This document shows positions 17,783-26,931 of a stretch of 64,000 bases of DNA, one piece after another. The first letter of the stretch is position 1, and every line of letters starts with the position of its first letter. The DNA comes from Methylobacterium sp. J-077 (lineage in GTDB: Bacteria; Pseudomonadota; Alphaproteobacteria; Rhizobiales; Beijerinckiaceae), in assembly GCF_022829365.1 (NCBI RefSeq), contig NZ_JAKSYJ010000236.1:162707-226706 (forward strand). Reading direction: 5' to 3'. The translations under genes and the position numbers were made by a program. The notes beneath the pieces were generated by a model, which searched no databases, was not told the DNA's origin, and was given only the letters and a program-made list of their open reading frames with translations.

Positions 17783-18657
17783 TGCAGCCCAACCATGCCT
17801 TCGCGCAGACCGCCCCGGCGATCCAGATCACCGAGGACGAGTACGAGAAGTTCTACGAGTATTTCTACCGTCGCACCGGCATCTCGTTCAGCGGCCGCAA
17901 GGAATATTTCGTCGAGAAGCGCCTCCTGGAGCGGATCGCCAAGACCGGCAGCGACAGCTTCAAGGCGTATTTCACCCTGCTGCGCTTCCAGCCCTCGGGC
18001 GAGGAGCTGCAGCATCTCGTCAACCTGATGACGGTCAACGAGACCTACTTCTTCCGCGAGGATTACCAGTTCGACGCCCTGGTGCGCGGCATCCTGCCCG
18101 AGATCACCCGGACGCGCCGGCCCGGCGGCACCTTGCGGATCTGGTCGATGCCGTGCTCGACCGGGGAGGAGCCGTACTCGATCGCGATCCAGATCCTCGA
18201 ATACTGGTCGCGGGCGGACGAGTTCGCGATCGAGATCACCGGGTCGGACATCGATTCCCGGGTGCTGGCCGATGCCCGCAAGGGGATCTACGGCAACCGT
18301 TCTTTGCAGCGGCTGTCGCCGGAACTGCGCAAGAAGTATTTCCGCCGGCTCGGCGACGATCAGTTCGAGATCCACGAGGAGCTGCGCGGCTCCATCGAGT
18401 TCTCGATCGCCAACCTGTCCGATCCGATCCACATGCATCGCTACCGCGCGATGGACGTGATCTTCTGCCGCAATCTGTTGATCTATTTCGACGATACGTC
18501 CCGACGCTCCGCGGTCGAAGCGCTCTACGAATGCCTGACCCCCGGTGGGTTCATCTGCCTGGGCCATTCCGAGAGCATGAGCCGCATGTCGTCGATGTTC
18601 CTGCCGCGCAAGTTCGGCGACACGATCGTCTATCAAAGACCGGTCGAACAGGATTGA
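17782..18657 (+). CDS. cheR: Chemotaxis receptor methyltransferase CheR
   Basis: 291 residues. The N-terminal helical domain is followed by a SAM-binding fold with MTVNETYFFRE, IWSMPCSTGEEPYSIAI, ITGSDIDSRVLADARKGIYG and FCRNLLIYFD, all classic CheR motifs. It methylates receptor glutamates using S-adenosylmethionine, opposing CheB. The start at 17782 follows GGAGGG and overlaps the HEAT gene stop. Confidence 0.95.
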   Translation: MQPNHAFAQTAPAIQITEDEYEKFYEYFYRRTGISFSGRKEYFVEKRLLERIAKTGSDSFKAYFTLLRFQPSGEELQHLVNLMTVNETYFFREDYQFDALVRGILPEITRTRRPGGTLRIWSMPCSTGEEPYSIAIQILEYWSRADEFAIEITGSDIDSRVLADARKGIYGNRSLQRLSPELRKKYFRRLGDDQFEIHEELRGSIEFSIANLSDPIHMHRYRAMDVIFCRNLLIYFDDTSRRSAVEALYECLTPGGFICLGHSESMSRMSSMFLPRKFGDTIVYQRPVEQD

Positions 18658-18664
18658 GACGGGC

Positions 18665-19042
18665 ATGTCCGGAAAGCGAATCCTTGTCGTCGAGGACGGC
18701 ATCACGATGCGGATGTTCTATCAGGACGTGCTCGGCCGGGCCGGGTTCGTCGTCGAGGAAGCCGCCAACGGGGTCGAGGGCCTGGAGAAGGCCCTGCTCG
18801 GCGGCTTCGACCTGATGATCGTCGACATCAACATGCCCAAGATGGACGGCTACGAGCTGGTGTCCCGCATCCGCCGCGAGCCGTCGCTCCAGGCGACCCC
18901 CGTGGTCACGATCAGCACCGAGGCGCAGGACGCGGACGCGACCCGGGCCTACGAGGCGGGCGCCAATTTCTACATCGTCAAACCGGCCGATCCCGTGCTC
19001 CTGGTCGAGACGGCGCGCCTGCTGACGGGTGCACAGGCATGA
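18665..19042 (+). CDS. cheY: CheY-like response regulator
   Basis: 125 residues, a single receiver domain. The acidic pair lies in VVEDGIT, D54 in MIVDINMPKMDGYEL is the phospho-acceptor, and the Lys is in YIVKPADP. It should receive phosphate from the CheA encoded next. It overlaps cheA by 4 bases. Confidence 0.92.
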   Translation: MSGKRILVVEDGITMRMFYQDVLGRAGFVVEEAANGVEGLEKALLGGFDLMIVDINMPKMDGYELVSRIRREPSLQATPVVTISTEAQDADATRAYEAGANFYIVKPADPVLLVETARLLTGAQA

Positions 19043-21672
19043 CCAACCCCCTGCTGGCCCGGTTCATCCCGGAGGCGCGCGAGCTGCTGCAGGTCTCGGC
19101 CAGCGGGTTGCTGAAGCTGGAGCGGAATCCGACGGACGAGACCGCGATCAATGCGGTGTTCCGGGCGGTCCACACCATCAAGGGCTCGTCCGGCCTGTTC
19201 GACGCGCTCGCCCTGACCCGGCTGGTCCACGCCGCCGAGGATCTCCTCGGGGAGGTCCGGTCCGACGCGCTCCAGATCGATTCCGCCCTGGTCGACATGC
19301 TGCTCGACAGTCTCGATCAGGTCGGCCAGTGGATCGACGCGTTGGAGCGGCGCGGCGCGCTGCCTGCGGATGCCGACGGGGTCGCGCACCGGATGGCCAC
19401 GCTCCTGCGCGAGCGGCTGGGCGCGCAGGACGATGGGCCCGACCGCGCCCCGGCGGACGGCCCGCAGCAAGGGGCCGATCCGGCACCTCTCGCGGACGTC
19501 GCGACGCTACCGCCGGCGCTCCTCGCCCGCCTGTCGGCCCCCGCCTGTCTGGACGCGTTCCGCCGCGCCTGCGGCGGCGAGGTCGTTCACCTGGTCCGCT
19601 ATGCCCCGGAGCCGGGCTGCTTCTTCAGCGGCACCGATCCCCTCCAGGCGATCCGGCAGGTGCCCGGCGCGCTCGCCCTCGACATCGCGGCGGCCGAGCC
19701 CTGGGGACCGCTGGAGGCGTTCGACCCCTACCAGTGCAACCTGCACTTCGCCTTGCTGAGCGCGGCGCCCCGGCCCGAGATCGAGCAGGCGATGCGCTAC
19801 GAGCTGGACCAGGTCACCATCGCCCCCGTGCGGCCCCGGGACCTCGTGCGGATCGCGGGCGAGGCCAGCGACGGGCCGATCTGGGACGATTTTCGCGAGG
19901 CGGCCTCGGGGTTCCTCGCCGCCGGGCGCCACGACGAGTTGCGCCAAGCCGTCTCAGCCCTGCGCAGCGTCGCCGGGGCGACGCTCTGGCGCCGGCAGGC
20001 GCTGGACTGGCTGGACGCGGCCCTGTCGGCCGGGGAGCCCGATCCGGCGCTCGTGGCGGCCCTCGTAGCGGCCGCCGGCTCGGGCCGGCTCGATCCGGTC
20101 CCGGCCGCGTCCGCGCTCACCGCCGCCCCGGCTCCGGCGCCTCAGCCGGCACCACAGGCCACCGATCCCCGGCAGGACCTCGCCCGCACCGTCCTGGCGA
20201 GCCAGCACCGGGCTCTGGAGCGCACCGGCTACGATGCGGACCGTCTCGCCTCGGTCGGCACCGTGGTGGGGAACGTGCTCCTCAGCCTCGGCCGCGCCGC
20301 CGACCGCGCCGCGATCCAGGCGGCGTTCGAGGCGGCCCGGGAGGCGCAATCGGTCGCGCCGGTTCTGAGCGCCCTGTCCGCCGTGATGGACGGTGCCCCG
20401 CTCCAGCGCCCGGAGACCGCGCCCGCGCTCCCGGACGCGCTGCCCCAGGCCTTCGAGGAGGCCGCGCCGGCGGCGGGCGCGAAGGAGCCCGAGGGGCGCA
20501 TCGCCCCGAAATCCCTGAAGGTCGATCAGGCGAAGATCGACCTGCTGATGAACCTGATCGGCGAGCTGGTCGTCTCCAAGAACGCCCTGCCGTTCCTCGC
20601 CAAGCGCGCGGAGGAGACCTACGGCTCGCGCGAGATGTCCCGCGAGATCAAGGAGCAATACGCGGTCATCGACCGGCTCGCCCAGGAGATGCAGGGCGCG
20701 ATCATGCAGGTCCGCATGCTGCCGGTCTCCGAGATCTTCGACCGGTTCCCCCGGTTGGTGCGCGACCTCGCGCGCAAGCTCGGCAAGCGGATCGACCTCG
20801 CCCTCGAAGGCGAGGACACGGCCGCCGACAAGACCATCATCGAGGCGCTGGGCGATCCGCTGCTGCACATCGTCCGCAATTCGCTGGATCACGGCATCGA
20901 GTCGCCGGACGAGCGCCGGGCGGCCGGCAAGGCGGCGACGGCGCGCATCCTGCTCAAGGCCCGCCAGGAGGCCGACAGCGTCGTCATCGAGGTCCAGGAC
21001 AACGGCCGCGGGATCGACCCGGCCCGGATCCGCGCCGCCGCCATCGCCAAGGGCGTGGTCGCCCAGGAAGAAGCGGACCGCCTCTCCGACCAGGAGGCGA
21101 TCAACCTGATCTACCGCCCGGGCTTCTCGACGGCGGCGGAGATCTCCGACCTGTCCGGCCGCGGGGTCGGGATGGACGTGGTGCTGACCACCGTGGAGAA
21201 GCTCGGCGGCCAGGTCTCGGTGAGCTCCCGCCTCGGCGAGGGAACGACGACGCGCCTCGCCCTGCCGCTCAGCATGGCGGTCACCCGGATCATGATCGTG
21301 GAGGCGGCCGGCAGCCTCTACGGCGTGCCGATGGACATGATCGTCGAGACCGTGCGGGTGCCGCGGGAGCGCATCCGGATGATCAAGACGTCCGAGACCT
21401 TCGTGCTGCGCGAGACGATCATCCCGCTGCTGCGGCTGTCGCGCCTGCTGCACCTGCCCGAGTCGCCGCGGGGCGAGGCCGACGCCGCCGTGCTGGTCTG
21501 CCACGTCAACGGCCGGCGGGCCGGGCTGATCATCGACAATTTCCGGGAGGGGATGGACGTGATCCTGAAGCCCCTGGAGGGCGTCCTGACCGGCATCGGC
21601 GGCTATGCCGGCACGACCCTCCTGGGGGATGGCCGCGTCCTCCTGGTCCTCGACCTCAGGGAGTTGCTGTGA
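19039..21672 (+). CDS. cheA: Chemotaxis histidine kinase CheA
   Basis: 877 residues. The HPt domain at 1-110 carries H45 in FRAVHTIKGSSG. A long variable region (about 125-480) holds two short repeated-like helical parts and an Ala/Pro linker. Dimerisation starts at about 490 (SLKVDQAKIDLLMNLIGELV). The ATPase has HIVRNSLDHGIE, DNGRGID and SGRGVGMDVV. A CheW-like regulatory domain ends the protein. It phosphorylates the two CheY-like proteins and CheB nearby. The long middle region may bind response regulators. Confidence 0.95.
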   Translation: MTNPLLARFIPEARELLQVSASGLLKLERNPTDETAINAVFRAVHTIKGSSGLFDALALTRLVHAAEDLLGEVRSDALQIDSALVDMLLDSLDQVGQWIDALERRGALPADADGVAHRMATLLRERLGAQDDGPDRAPADGPQQGADPAPLADVATLPPALLARLSAPACLDAFRRACGGEVVHLVRYAPEPGCFFSGTDPLQAIRQVPGALALDIAAAEPWGPLEAFDPYQCNLHFALLSAAPRPEIEQAMRYELDQVTIAPVRPRDLVRIAGEASDGPIWDDFREAASGFLAAGRHDELRQAVSALRSVAGATLWRRQALDWLDAALSAGEPDPALVAALVAAAGSGRLDPVPAASALTAAPAPAPQPAPQATDPRQDLARTVLASQHRALERTGYDADRLASVGTVVGNVLLSLGRAADRAAIQAAFEAAREAQSVAPVLSALSAVMDGAPLQRPETAPALPDALPQAFEEAAPAAGAKEPEGRIAPKSLKVDQAKIDLLMNLIGELVVSKNALPFLAKRAEETYGSREMSREIKEQYAVIDRLAQEMQGAIMQVRMLPVSEIFDRFPRLVRDLARKLGKRIDLALEGEDTAADKTIIEALGDPLLHIVRNSLDHGIESPDERRAAGKAATARILLKARQEADSVVIEVQDNGRGIDPARIRAAAIAKGVVAQEEADRLSDQEAINLIYRPGFSTAAEISDLSGRGVGMDVVLTTVEKLGGQVSVSSRLGEGTTTRLALPLSMAVTRIMIVEAAGSLYGVPMDMIVETVRVPRERIRMIKTSETFVLRETIIPLLRLSRLLHLPESPRGEADAAVLVCHVNGRRAGLIIDNFREGMDVILKPLEGVLTGIGGYAGTTLLGDGRVLLVLDLRELL

Positions 21673-21947
21673 TGGCCATCCGGATCGTCCGCAAGACCGT
21701 CCATCTCGAAGGCCACTGCACCGTCGAGGAGGCGCTGCCGCTGCTGGAGGCCCTGCGCAGGCCGGGCGCCCACAAGGTCGTGCTGACCCAGTGCCAGGGG
21801 CTGCACACCGCGATCCTGCAGGTCCTGGCCGCCGCGCGGCCGGCTACCCTCACGCCGCCGGCCGATCCGGCTCTGGCCGGCTTGGTCATGCCGTTCCTCG
21901 AGGCCTCTCGGCAGGCCGCCCCAGAGGCGCCCGGAGCGGCCGCTTGA
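21672..21947 (+). CDS. Small STAS-like protein of the chemosensory operon
   Basis: 91 residues. The pattern of strand, helix and strand (TVHLEGHCTVEEALPLLEAL, then HKVVLTQCQGLHTAILQVL) resembles the shortened STAS-like proteins found behind cheA in alternative chemosensory clusters. It overlaps the cheA stop by one base (TGATG) and its own stop overlaps the ParA start (TTGA). The function is not established. Confidence 0.65.
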   Translation: MAIRIVRKTVHLEGHCTVEEALPLLEALRRPGAHKVVLTQCQGLHTAILQVLAAARPATLTPPADPALAGLVMPFLEASRQAAPEAPGAAA

Positions 21948-22738
21948 CCACGATCCTGGCCATCTCGAACCGGAAGGGCGGCAGCGGCAAGTCGACGACC
22001 TCGGTCAACCTGGCCGCGGAATGCGGCGCCCGCGGCCGGCGCACGCTGCTGGTCGACCTGGACACCCAGGGGCATGCCGGGCTCGGCTTCGGCATCGTGC
22101 CGAAGCGCGACGCGCCGACCGCCCATCACGTCTTTACGAGCCCGGATTTCGACCTGCAGGCGGCGATCCGGCCGACCGCCTTCGCGGGCGTGTCGGTCGC
22201 CCCCGCCGACCAGCTGTTCGACGGCAGCACGGCTTTGGACCGCAGCGTCTCGGCCCTGCAGCGCTGCCTGCGCAGCCCGGAGATCGCGGCGCGGTTCGAC
22301 CTCGTGATCCTCGACACGCCGCCCTCCCTCGACATGATCCTGGTCAACGCGCTGGCGGCGGCCGACGGCGTCCTCGTGCCGATGATCCCCCACGCCCTGT
22401 CGGCCGAGGGGGTGCGGCAGCTGGCACGCCTGTTCTTCCGCATCGCCACCACGGTGAACAGCGACCTGCGAGTGGTCGGATTGCTGCCGGTGATGCTGAA
22501 CGTGCACACCAACCATCACCGCGAGACGATGCAGGACATCGCCCGGGAATTCGGGATCGAGCGCGTGCTCACCGGGATCCGCACCGATATCCGCCTGGCG
22601 GAGGCGTTCGCCGTCCGCAAGCCGATCCGGGACTACGCCCCGTCGAGCCGCGGCACCACCGATTACGGCCTGCTGACCGATGAACTGACCGCATTCTGGC
22701 AGGCCGATGCGGCACCCGCCCCCCACGCAGCATCCTAG
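21944..22738 (+). CDS. ParA-family ATPase of the chemosensory operon
   Basis: 264 residues from a TTG start that overlaps the previous stop. The deviant Walker A is NRKGGSGKSTTSVNLA, Walker A' is LLVDLDTQGHAG and Walker B is LVILDTPPSLD. ParA-like proteins of this kind (PpfA in Rhodobacter, ParC in Vibrio) position and segregate chemoreceptor clusters in the cell. Its place in the che operon supports that role rather than plasmid partition. No ParB gene is nearby. Confidence 0.88.
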   Translation: MTTILAISNRKGGSGKSTTSVNLAAECGARGRRTLLVDLDTQGHAGLGFGIVPKRDAPTAHHVFTSPDFDLQAAIRPTAFAGVSVAPADQLFDGSTALDRSVSALQRCLRSPEIAARFDLVILDTPPSLDMILVNALAAADGVLVPMIPHALSAEGVRQLARLFFRIATTVNSDLRVVGLLPVMLNVHTNHHRETMQDIAREFGIERVLTGIRTDIRLAEAFAVRKPIRDYAPSSRGTTDYGLLTDELTAFWQADAAPAPHAAS

Positions 22739-22747
22739 GAGACGCAA

Positions 22748-23122
22748 TTGGCCACGACGATCATGATTGTCGACGATTCACCGACCATGCTGATGAGCAT
22801 CGAGGGTATCCTGACCAAGGCCGGCCTCGGGGTCGTCAAGGCGGCGAGCGGCGAGGCGGCGGTCACGACGCTGCAGGCGGGCACCAAGCCCAACCTGCTG
22901 ATCACCGACCTCAACATGGGCGCGATGAGCGGCATCGACCTCATCCGCCGCGTGCGCAAGCTCCCGGGGCTGCAGTTCATCCCGATCCTGATGCTGACCA
23001 CCGAGTCCCAGCAGGACAAGCGCAACGAGGCGAAGTCGGCCGGCGCCACGGGCTGGATCGTCAAGCCGGTAGACCCGGAAGCCCTGCTCAAGGTGATCCG
23101 CCAGCTGGTCCCCGGAGCCTGA
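22748..23122 (+). CDS. cheY: CheY-like response regulator
   Basis: 124 residues from a TTG start with AGGAG upstream. The receiver motifs are MIVDDSPTM, D54 in LITDLNMGAMSG, TTESQQDK and the Lys in WIVKPVDPE. It is closer to flagellar-type CheY than the 18665 protein. It is the second CheA output in the operon. Confidence 0.92.
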   Translation: MATTIMIVDDSPTMLMSIEGILTKAGLGVVKAASGEAAVTTLQAGTKPNLLITDLNMGAMSGIDLIRRVRKLPGLQFIPILMLTTESQQDKRNEAKSAGATGWIVKPVDPEALLKVIRQLVPGA

Positions 23123-23124
23123 TC

Positions 23125-24360
23125 GTGGCCTGGGTGCCTCCGCCATACGCGATCCGATGGTTCGGCCCGTTCTGCGCGGTCCTCACCGCCCTGGCGCTCG
23201 CCGCCGTCGGCGCGGTCGCGTTCGGCCCCGTACCGGGCGTCGCCGCCATGGCGGCGGTGGGATTCGCGGCCGCCTGGGGGGCGAGCTGGGCCTCGGCTAT
23301 GCTGATCCGCCGGTCGCCGGCGCTGAAGGCGCCGCCTCCCCAGGAGATCGCACCGGCGGAGGCGGCGGCGCCCCCGGGGGATCGGCCGGAGGAGGTCCGT
23401 GCAGGGGACGCGGCGGGACGGGCCGAGATCCACGCCGCCCTGGCCGACCATCTCGCGGTCTACGACCAGCTGTTCGCGCGCGCCGCCACCGACACGGCCT
23501 CGGTCACCGCGGAGACCGAGGCCGCCGCCTACGACATCATGACCAGCCTCCGGGAGGTCGATGCCGCCATGACCGAACTCCTGGCCTTCCTCGACCTGTC
23601 CGGCTCCAACGCGCGGGTGATCGAGATCGTCGACCAGACCGACCAGCAGCTCAGCGAGAACCGCCAGCTGATCGGCGACTTCCTGGTCCGGCGCGACCAG
23701 GACGTGGTGGAATGCCGGCAGCGCCTCGACGAGCTCGACGTCGCGACCGCGCAGCTGACGCGGGCCACCGAGGGCGTGCAGACCATCGCCCGCCAGACCA
23801 ACCTGCTCGCCCTCAACGCCACCATCGAGGCGGCCCGGGCCGAGAAGGCCGGTGCGGGATTCGCCGTGGTGGCCAAGGAGGTCAAGGACCTCTCGGGTGC
23901 CTCGGCCGGCACCGCGACCCGGATCGCTGCGGATCTCGCCAGCCTGCGCGAATCCATCCGGGAGAATTTTTCTACCCTGGTGACCGACCGGGTCGAGAGC
24001 GAGCGCGGCGAACTCATGAAGATCGCCGCGGCGATCGCCAGCCTGACCGAGAACATGGAGCGCTTGGTCGCTCACCAGCGGGACACGCTGGTAAAGGTCC
24101 AGGAAGAGAGCGCCCGGATCGCGCAGCCGATCGTCCGGCTCATCGGCTCGATCCAGTTTCAGGATGTCACGCGCCAACGTCTTCAGCATCTCGAAGGTAT
24201 TTTTGCCGTGGCGCGTACGCATCTTCACGCACTGGACTTATCAAATCCCTTGACGAAATCTTTTCCGGACCCTAAACAATTTGCAGAATTCGCACTATCG
24301 GAAGGTCCATCCCCTCCGAGAAGCGGCATGAATCACAATAACGATATAGAATTGTTTTAG
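23125..24360 (+). CDS. Membrane-anchored methyl-accepting chemotaxis-like protein
   Basis: 411 residues from a GTG start. Two hydrophobic segments occupy about residues 14-33 and 37-60 with hardly any periplasmic loop, so it probably senses the membrane or cytoplasm. A linker leads to a cytoplasmic signalling domain with the hairpin tip QTNLLALNATIEAARAEKAG. The C-terminal 50 residues (from about nucleotide 24190) use AT-rich codons unlike the rest. It is the only intact receptor in the operon. Confidence 0.85.
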   Translation: MAWVPPPYAIRWFGPFCAVLTALALAAVGAVAFGPVPGVAAMAAVGFAAAWGASWASAMLIRRSPALKAPPPQEIAPAEAAAPPGDRPEEVRAGDAAGRAEIHAALADHLAVYDQLFARAATDTASVTAETEAAAYDIMTSLREVDAAMTELLAFLDLSGSNARVIEIVDQTDQQLSENRQLIGDFLVRRDQDVVECRQRLDELDVATAQLTRATEGVQTIARQTNLLALNATIEAARAEKAGAGFAVVAKEVKDLSGASAGTATRIAADLASLRESIRENFSTLVTDRVESERGELMKIAAAIASLTENMERLVAHQRDTLVKVQEESARIAQPIVRLIGSIQFQDVTRQRLQHLEGIFAVARTHLHALDLSNPLTKSFPDPKQFAEFALSEGPSPPRSGMNHNNDIELF

Positions 24361-24443
24361 ATATTATAGATATTCTTCCATATAATTCCCGAAACCGGGC
24401 CGTGCATGTACCGTTCCGGTACGTGCGACAGGAGGATTGATCC

Positions 24444-24827
24444 ATGGCATCGGTTCTCCTGACGGATGACGTGCCGGTCGTGCGGATGACGGTCCGGCGG
24501 TTTCTCGAACGCGGTCAGCACACGGTCCAGGAATGCGGCTCCGCCGCCGAGGCAGAGGCGCTGCTGAGCGGCCGGCCGTTCGACATCCTGGTCACCGACC
24601 TGTGGATGCCCGGACGGGACGGCCTGACGCTGATCGGCTGGGTGAAGGCACACAGGCCCGGCCTGCCGATCATCGCGATCACCGGGGGCGCCCCGCGGGC
24701 GCCGCAGCTCTTCTCGATGGAGGAGGCCGCCCGCGTCGGGGCCGACCGCGTGCTCATGAAACCGGTCGGCATGCAGGAACTCCTGTCCGCCGTCTCGGCC
24801 CTCGCCCCATCGGCCGCCACGGAGTGA
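24444..24827 (+). CDS. Single-domain response regulator heading the stressosome genes
   Basis: 127 residues. LLTDDVPV carries the acidic pair, D52 lies in ILVTDLWMPGRDGLTLI, Thr in IIAITGGAP and Lys in VLMKPVGMQ. A strong GGAGG site is 8-9 bases upstream. The stop overlaps the RsbR gene. It could be the target of the histidine kinase at the end of this cluster. Confidence 0.88.
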   Translation: MASVLLTDDVPVVRMTVRRFLERGQHTVQECGSAAEAEALLSGRPFDILVTDLWMPGRDGLTLIGWVKAHRPGLPIIAITGGAPRAPQLFSMEEAARVGADRVLMKPVGMQELLSAVSALAPSAATE

Positions 24828-25687
24828 CCGAACTGATGCACGGCCTCGGACAAATCCTTCTGCAGAATCGGTCGGGCGTGCTGGACGCCTGGCTCGCACG
24901 CCTGCGCGACACCGCGCCGGGGGCGCAACCGGCCTCGCTGCAGCTGCTCAAGCTCGAACTGGGCACGCTGGTCGAGAAGCTGACGGCCTACTTCCTCGCC
25001 GGCGATGGCGACGGCGCCGGGCCGGCCTTCAAATCCGTCGAGGAGCAGGCCGCCACGATCAGCGCGGCCTGCGCCCGCGACGGCCTGACGCCGATGGAGA
25101 CCGCCACGCTGATCCTGTCCCTGAAGACGATCGCGGGCGAGCTGCTCGATCGCGAGACCAGCGCCAAGGCGACCGAACTCTACAGGATGCGCACCGCCCT
25201 CGACGCGGGGGTGGACAGGCTGGCGCTGATCACCTTCGCGGCCTTCGTGGAGACCCGCGAGGAGATCATCAAGCGCCAGGGCCGGGCGCTCCTCGACCTG
25301 GCGACCCCGGCCCTGCCGATCTGGCGCCACATCATCCTGATGCCGCTCGTCGGGGTCATCGACACGCAGCGGGCCCGGCAGGTGATGGAATGGCTGCTGG
25401 AGGCGCTCGCCCGCGAGGAGGCGCATATCGCGATCCTCGACGTGACCGGCGTGCCGCTGATCGACAGCCGCGTCGCCCTGCACCTGACCAAGACCGTCGA
25501 GGCCGCACGCCTGCTCGGCTCCCGGGTGATCGTGACCGGTATCAGTCCGGACGCGGCCCAGACCCTGGTGAAGCTCGACGTGGACCTGTCGAGCATGATC
25601 ACCCGGGGAACCCTGCGCGCCGGCTTGGCCGAGGCCTTCCGGCTCCTCGGCCGGCATCCCAAGGATCCGATCGAGACGAGCCTCTGA
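24824..25687 (+). CDS. rsbR: RsbR-type stressosome sensor protein
   Basis: 287 residues. The N-terminal half (1-150) is an all-helical sensory domain of the RsbRD kind (ILLQNRSGVLDAWLARLRDT). The C-terminal STAS domain runs from about 160 (IILMPLVGVIDTQRARQ). The two sites phosphorylated by RsbT in Bacillus RsbR correspond to Ser in VPLIDSRVA and Thr in PDAAQTLVKL. GTG start overlapping the upstream stop (GTGA). It forms the shell and turrets of the stressosome with RsbS. Confidence 0.9.
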   Translation: MTELMHGLGQILLQNRSGVLDAWLARLRDTAPGAQPASLQLLKLELGTLVEKLTAYFLAGDGDGAGPAFKSVEEQAATISAACARDGLTPMETATLILSLKTIAGELLDRETSAKATELYRMRTALDAGVDRLALITFAAFVETREEIIKRQGRALLDLATPALPIWRHIILMPLVGVIDTQRARQVMEWLLEALAREEAHIAILDVTGVPLIDSRVALHLTKTVEAARLLGSRVIVTGISPDAAQTLVKLDVDLSSMITRGTLRAGLAEAFRLLGRHPKDPIETSL

Positions 25688-26076
25688 TGCGCGTCCCCAT
25701 CCTCCGGCTCGGCCGCGTCCTCCTGACCTCCCTGCCCGCCGACCTGACCGACCAGCAGGTGATGGACCTCCAGATTGACGCCCTCGCGCTGATCCAGGCC
25801 GGAAAGGCCGACGGGCTCGTGATCGACATCACGGCCGCCGACGTCGTCGACTCGTATATGGCCCGGATCCTCTCGGAGACGGCCAAGATGGTGACGATCA
25901 TGGGCGGGGTCGCGGTCCTGGCCGGCATGCAGCCCGCCGTGGCCCTGACCCTCGTGGAGATGGGCCGGGGCATGATCGACATGGAGACCGCCTTCGATCT
26001 CGAAGGCGGCGTGGCCAAGGTCGCTCGGCTGGTGGCGTCCCGCGGAGGTCGCCATGACGAAGTCCCGATCGCCTGA
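25687..26076 (+). CDS. rsbS: RsbS stressosome scaffold protein
   Basis: 129 residues, a single STAS domain starting RVPILRLGRVLLTSL. S56 in DITAADVVDSYMARIL is the position of the phosphorylated Ser of RsbS. It holds RsbT in the resting stressosome. The start overlaps rsbR by one base and the end overlaps rsbT by 23 bases. Confidence 0.92.
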   Translation: MRVPILRLGRVLLTSLPADLTDQQVMDLQIDALALIQAGKADGLVIDITAADVVDSYMARILSETAKMVTIMGGVAVLAGMQPAVALTLVEMGRGMIDMETAFDLEGGVAKVARLVASRGGRHDEVPIA

Positions 26077-26506
26077 TCGCTCCGCATCGGAACCGGCCGT
26101 CGGCACCGAGACCCACGCCGTCGTCGAGATCCGGGTCCAGAACGACATCCTCCTGGCCCGTCAGGCGAGCCGCAAAGCCGCCGCGGCGCTCGGGTTCGGG
26201 ACCGTCGACCAGACCCGCCTGGCCACGATCGTCTCCGAACTGACCCGCAACGCCCTGACCTATGCCGGCGGCGGCGCGTGCCGCGTGCTGACCCGGCTGA
26301 CGGCGCAGGAGCGGTGCATCGTGATCGAGGTCGAGGATCAGGGCCCCGGGATCGCCGACGTCACGGGCGCGCTGGCGCGCGGATACTCCACCGGGGGCGG
26401 CGTCGGCCTCGGGCTTGCCGCCGTGCACAAGCTGATGGACGACATGACCATCGAGACCCGTCCGGGCCGCACCCTGGTCCGAACCGGCATGACGAGGCGC
26501 CGATGA
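26054..26506 (+). CDS. rsbT: RsbT switch serine/threonine kinase
   Basis: 150 residues, slightly longer than Bacillus RsbT because of an N-terminal extension. The GHKL ATPase motifs are TIVSELTRNALTYAGGG (Glu and Asn), EDQGPGIAD and GGGVGLGLAAVHKLMD. It phosphorylates RsbR and RsbS and is then released to a downstream partner. Close linkage to rsbS is standard. Confidence 0.9.
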   Translation: MTKSRSPDRSASEPAVGTETHAVVEIRVQNDILLARQASRKAAAALGFGTVDQTRLATIVSELTRNALTYAGGGACRVLTRLTAQERCIVIEVEDQGPGIADVTGALARGYSTGGGVGLGLAAVHKLMDDMTIETRPGRTLVRTGMTRRR

Positions 26507-26931
26507 GCCGGGAACCGGACGTGGTGCAGCCGGACGCAGTGACCGTCACGGTGACGACCGAGATCGACGTCGCCGAGGCGCGCCAGGAGGCGCGCCGGCT
26601 CGCCCTGCGCCACGGCTTCGGCACCGTGCGGGCGCACGGCCTGGCGACGGCGGTCTCCGAACTCGCCATGAACCTCGTCCTCCACACCGCGCGCGGCGGC
26701 CAGATCCGCCTGACCGCGCAGGATGCGGCCGAGGCGGCGGTGATCGAGCTCGTCGCCGAGGATGACGGCCCGGGGATCCCCGATCTCGCCCGCGCCATGG
26801 AGGACGGGTTCTCGACCCGCGGCGGCCTGGGCTGCGGCCTTGCGGGGACGCGCCGCCTGGTCGACACCTTCGCGATCACCTCCCGGGTCGGGGAAGGGAC
26901 CCGCATCGTCTGCCTGGTGCGGCGGCCATGA
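26503..26931 (+). CDS. Second RsbT/RsbW-like GHKL ATPase
   Basis: 142 residues. Motifs are TAVSELAMNLVLHTARGG, DDGPGIPDL and GGLGCGLAGTRRLVD. It is a divergent tandem copy of RsbT. Bacterial stressosome loci outside Bacillus often carry such an extra anti-sigma-type ATPase next to RsbX. It overlaps both neighbours by 4 bases. Confidence 0.85.
   Translation: MSREPDVVQPDAVTVTVTTEIDVAEARQEARRLALRHGFGTVRAHGLATAVSELAMNLVLHTARGGQIRLTAQDAAEAAVIELVAEDDGPGIPDLARAMEDGFSTRGGLGCGLAGTRRLVDTFAITSRVGEGTRIVCLVRRP

Noticed and set aside
14209..18705. A very long open frame (about 1500 codons) antisense to the chemosensory genes
   Set aside because: It is a shadow of high-GC codon usage in the real cheW, cheB and cheR genes. 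Its composition is His/Asp/Arg-rich without domains, and the plus-strand genes have clear families.
21944..22738. A plasmid partition ParA
   Set aside because: No parB or parS-like repeats are nearby and the gene is embedded in the che operon with overlapping starts.
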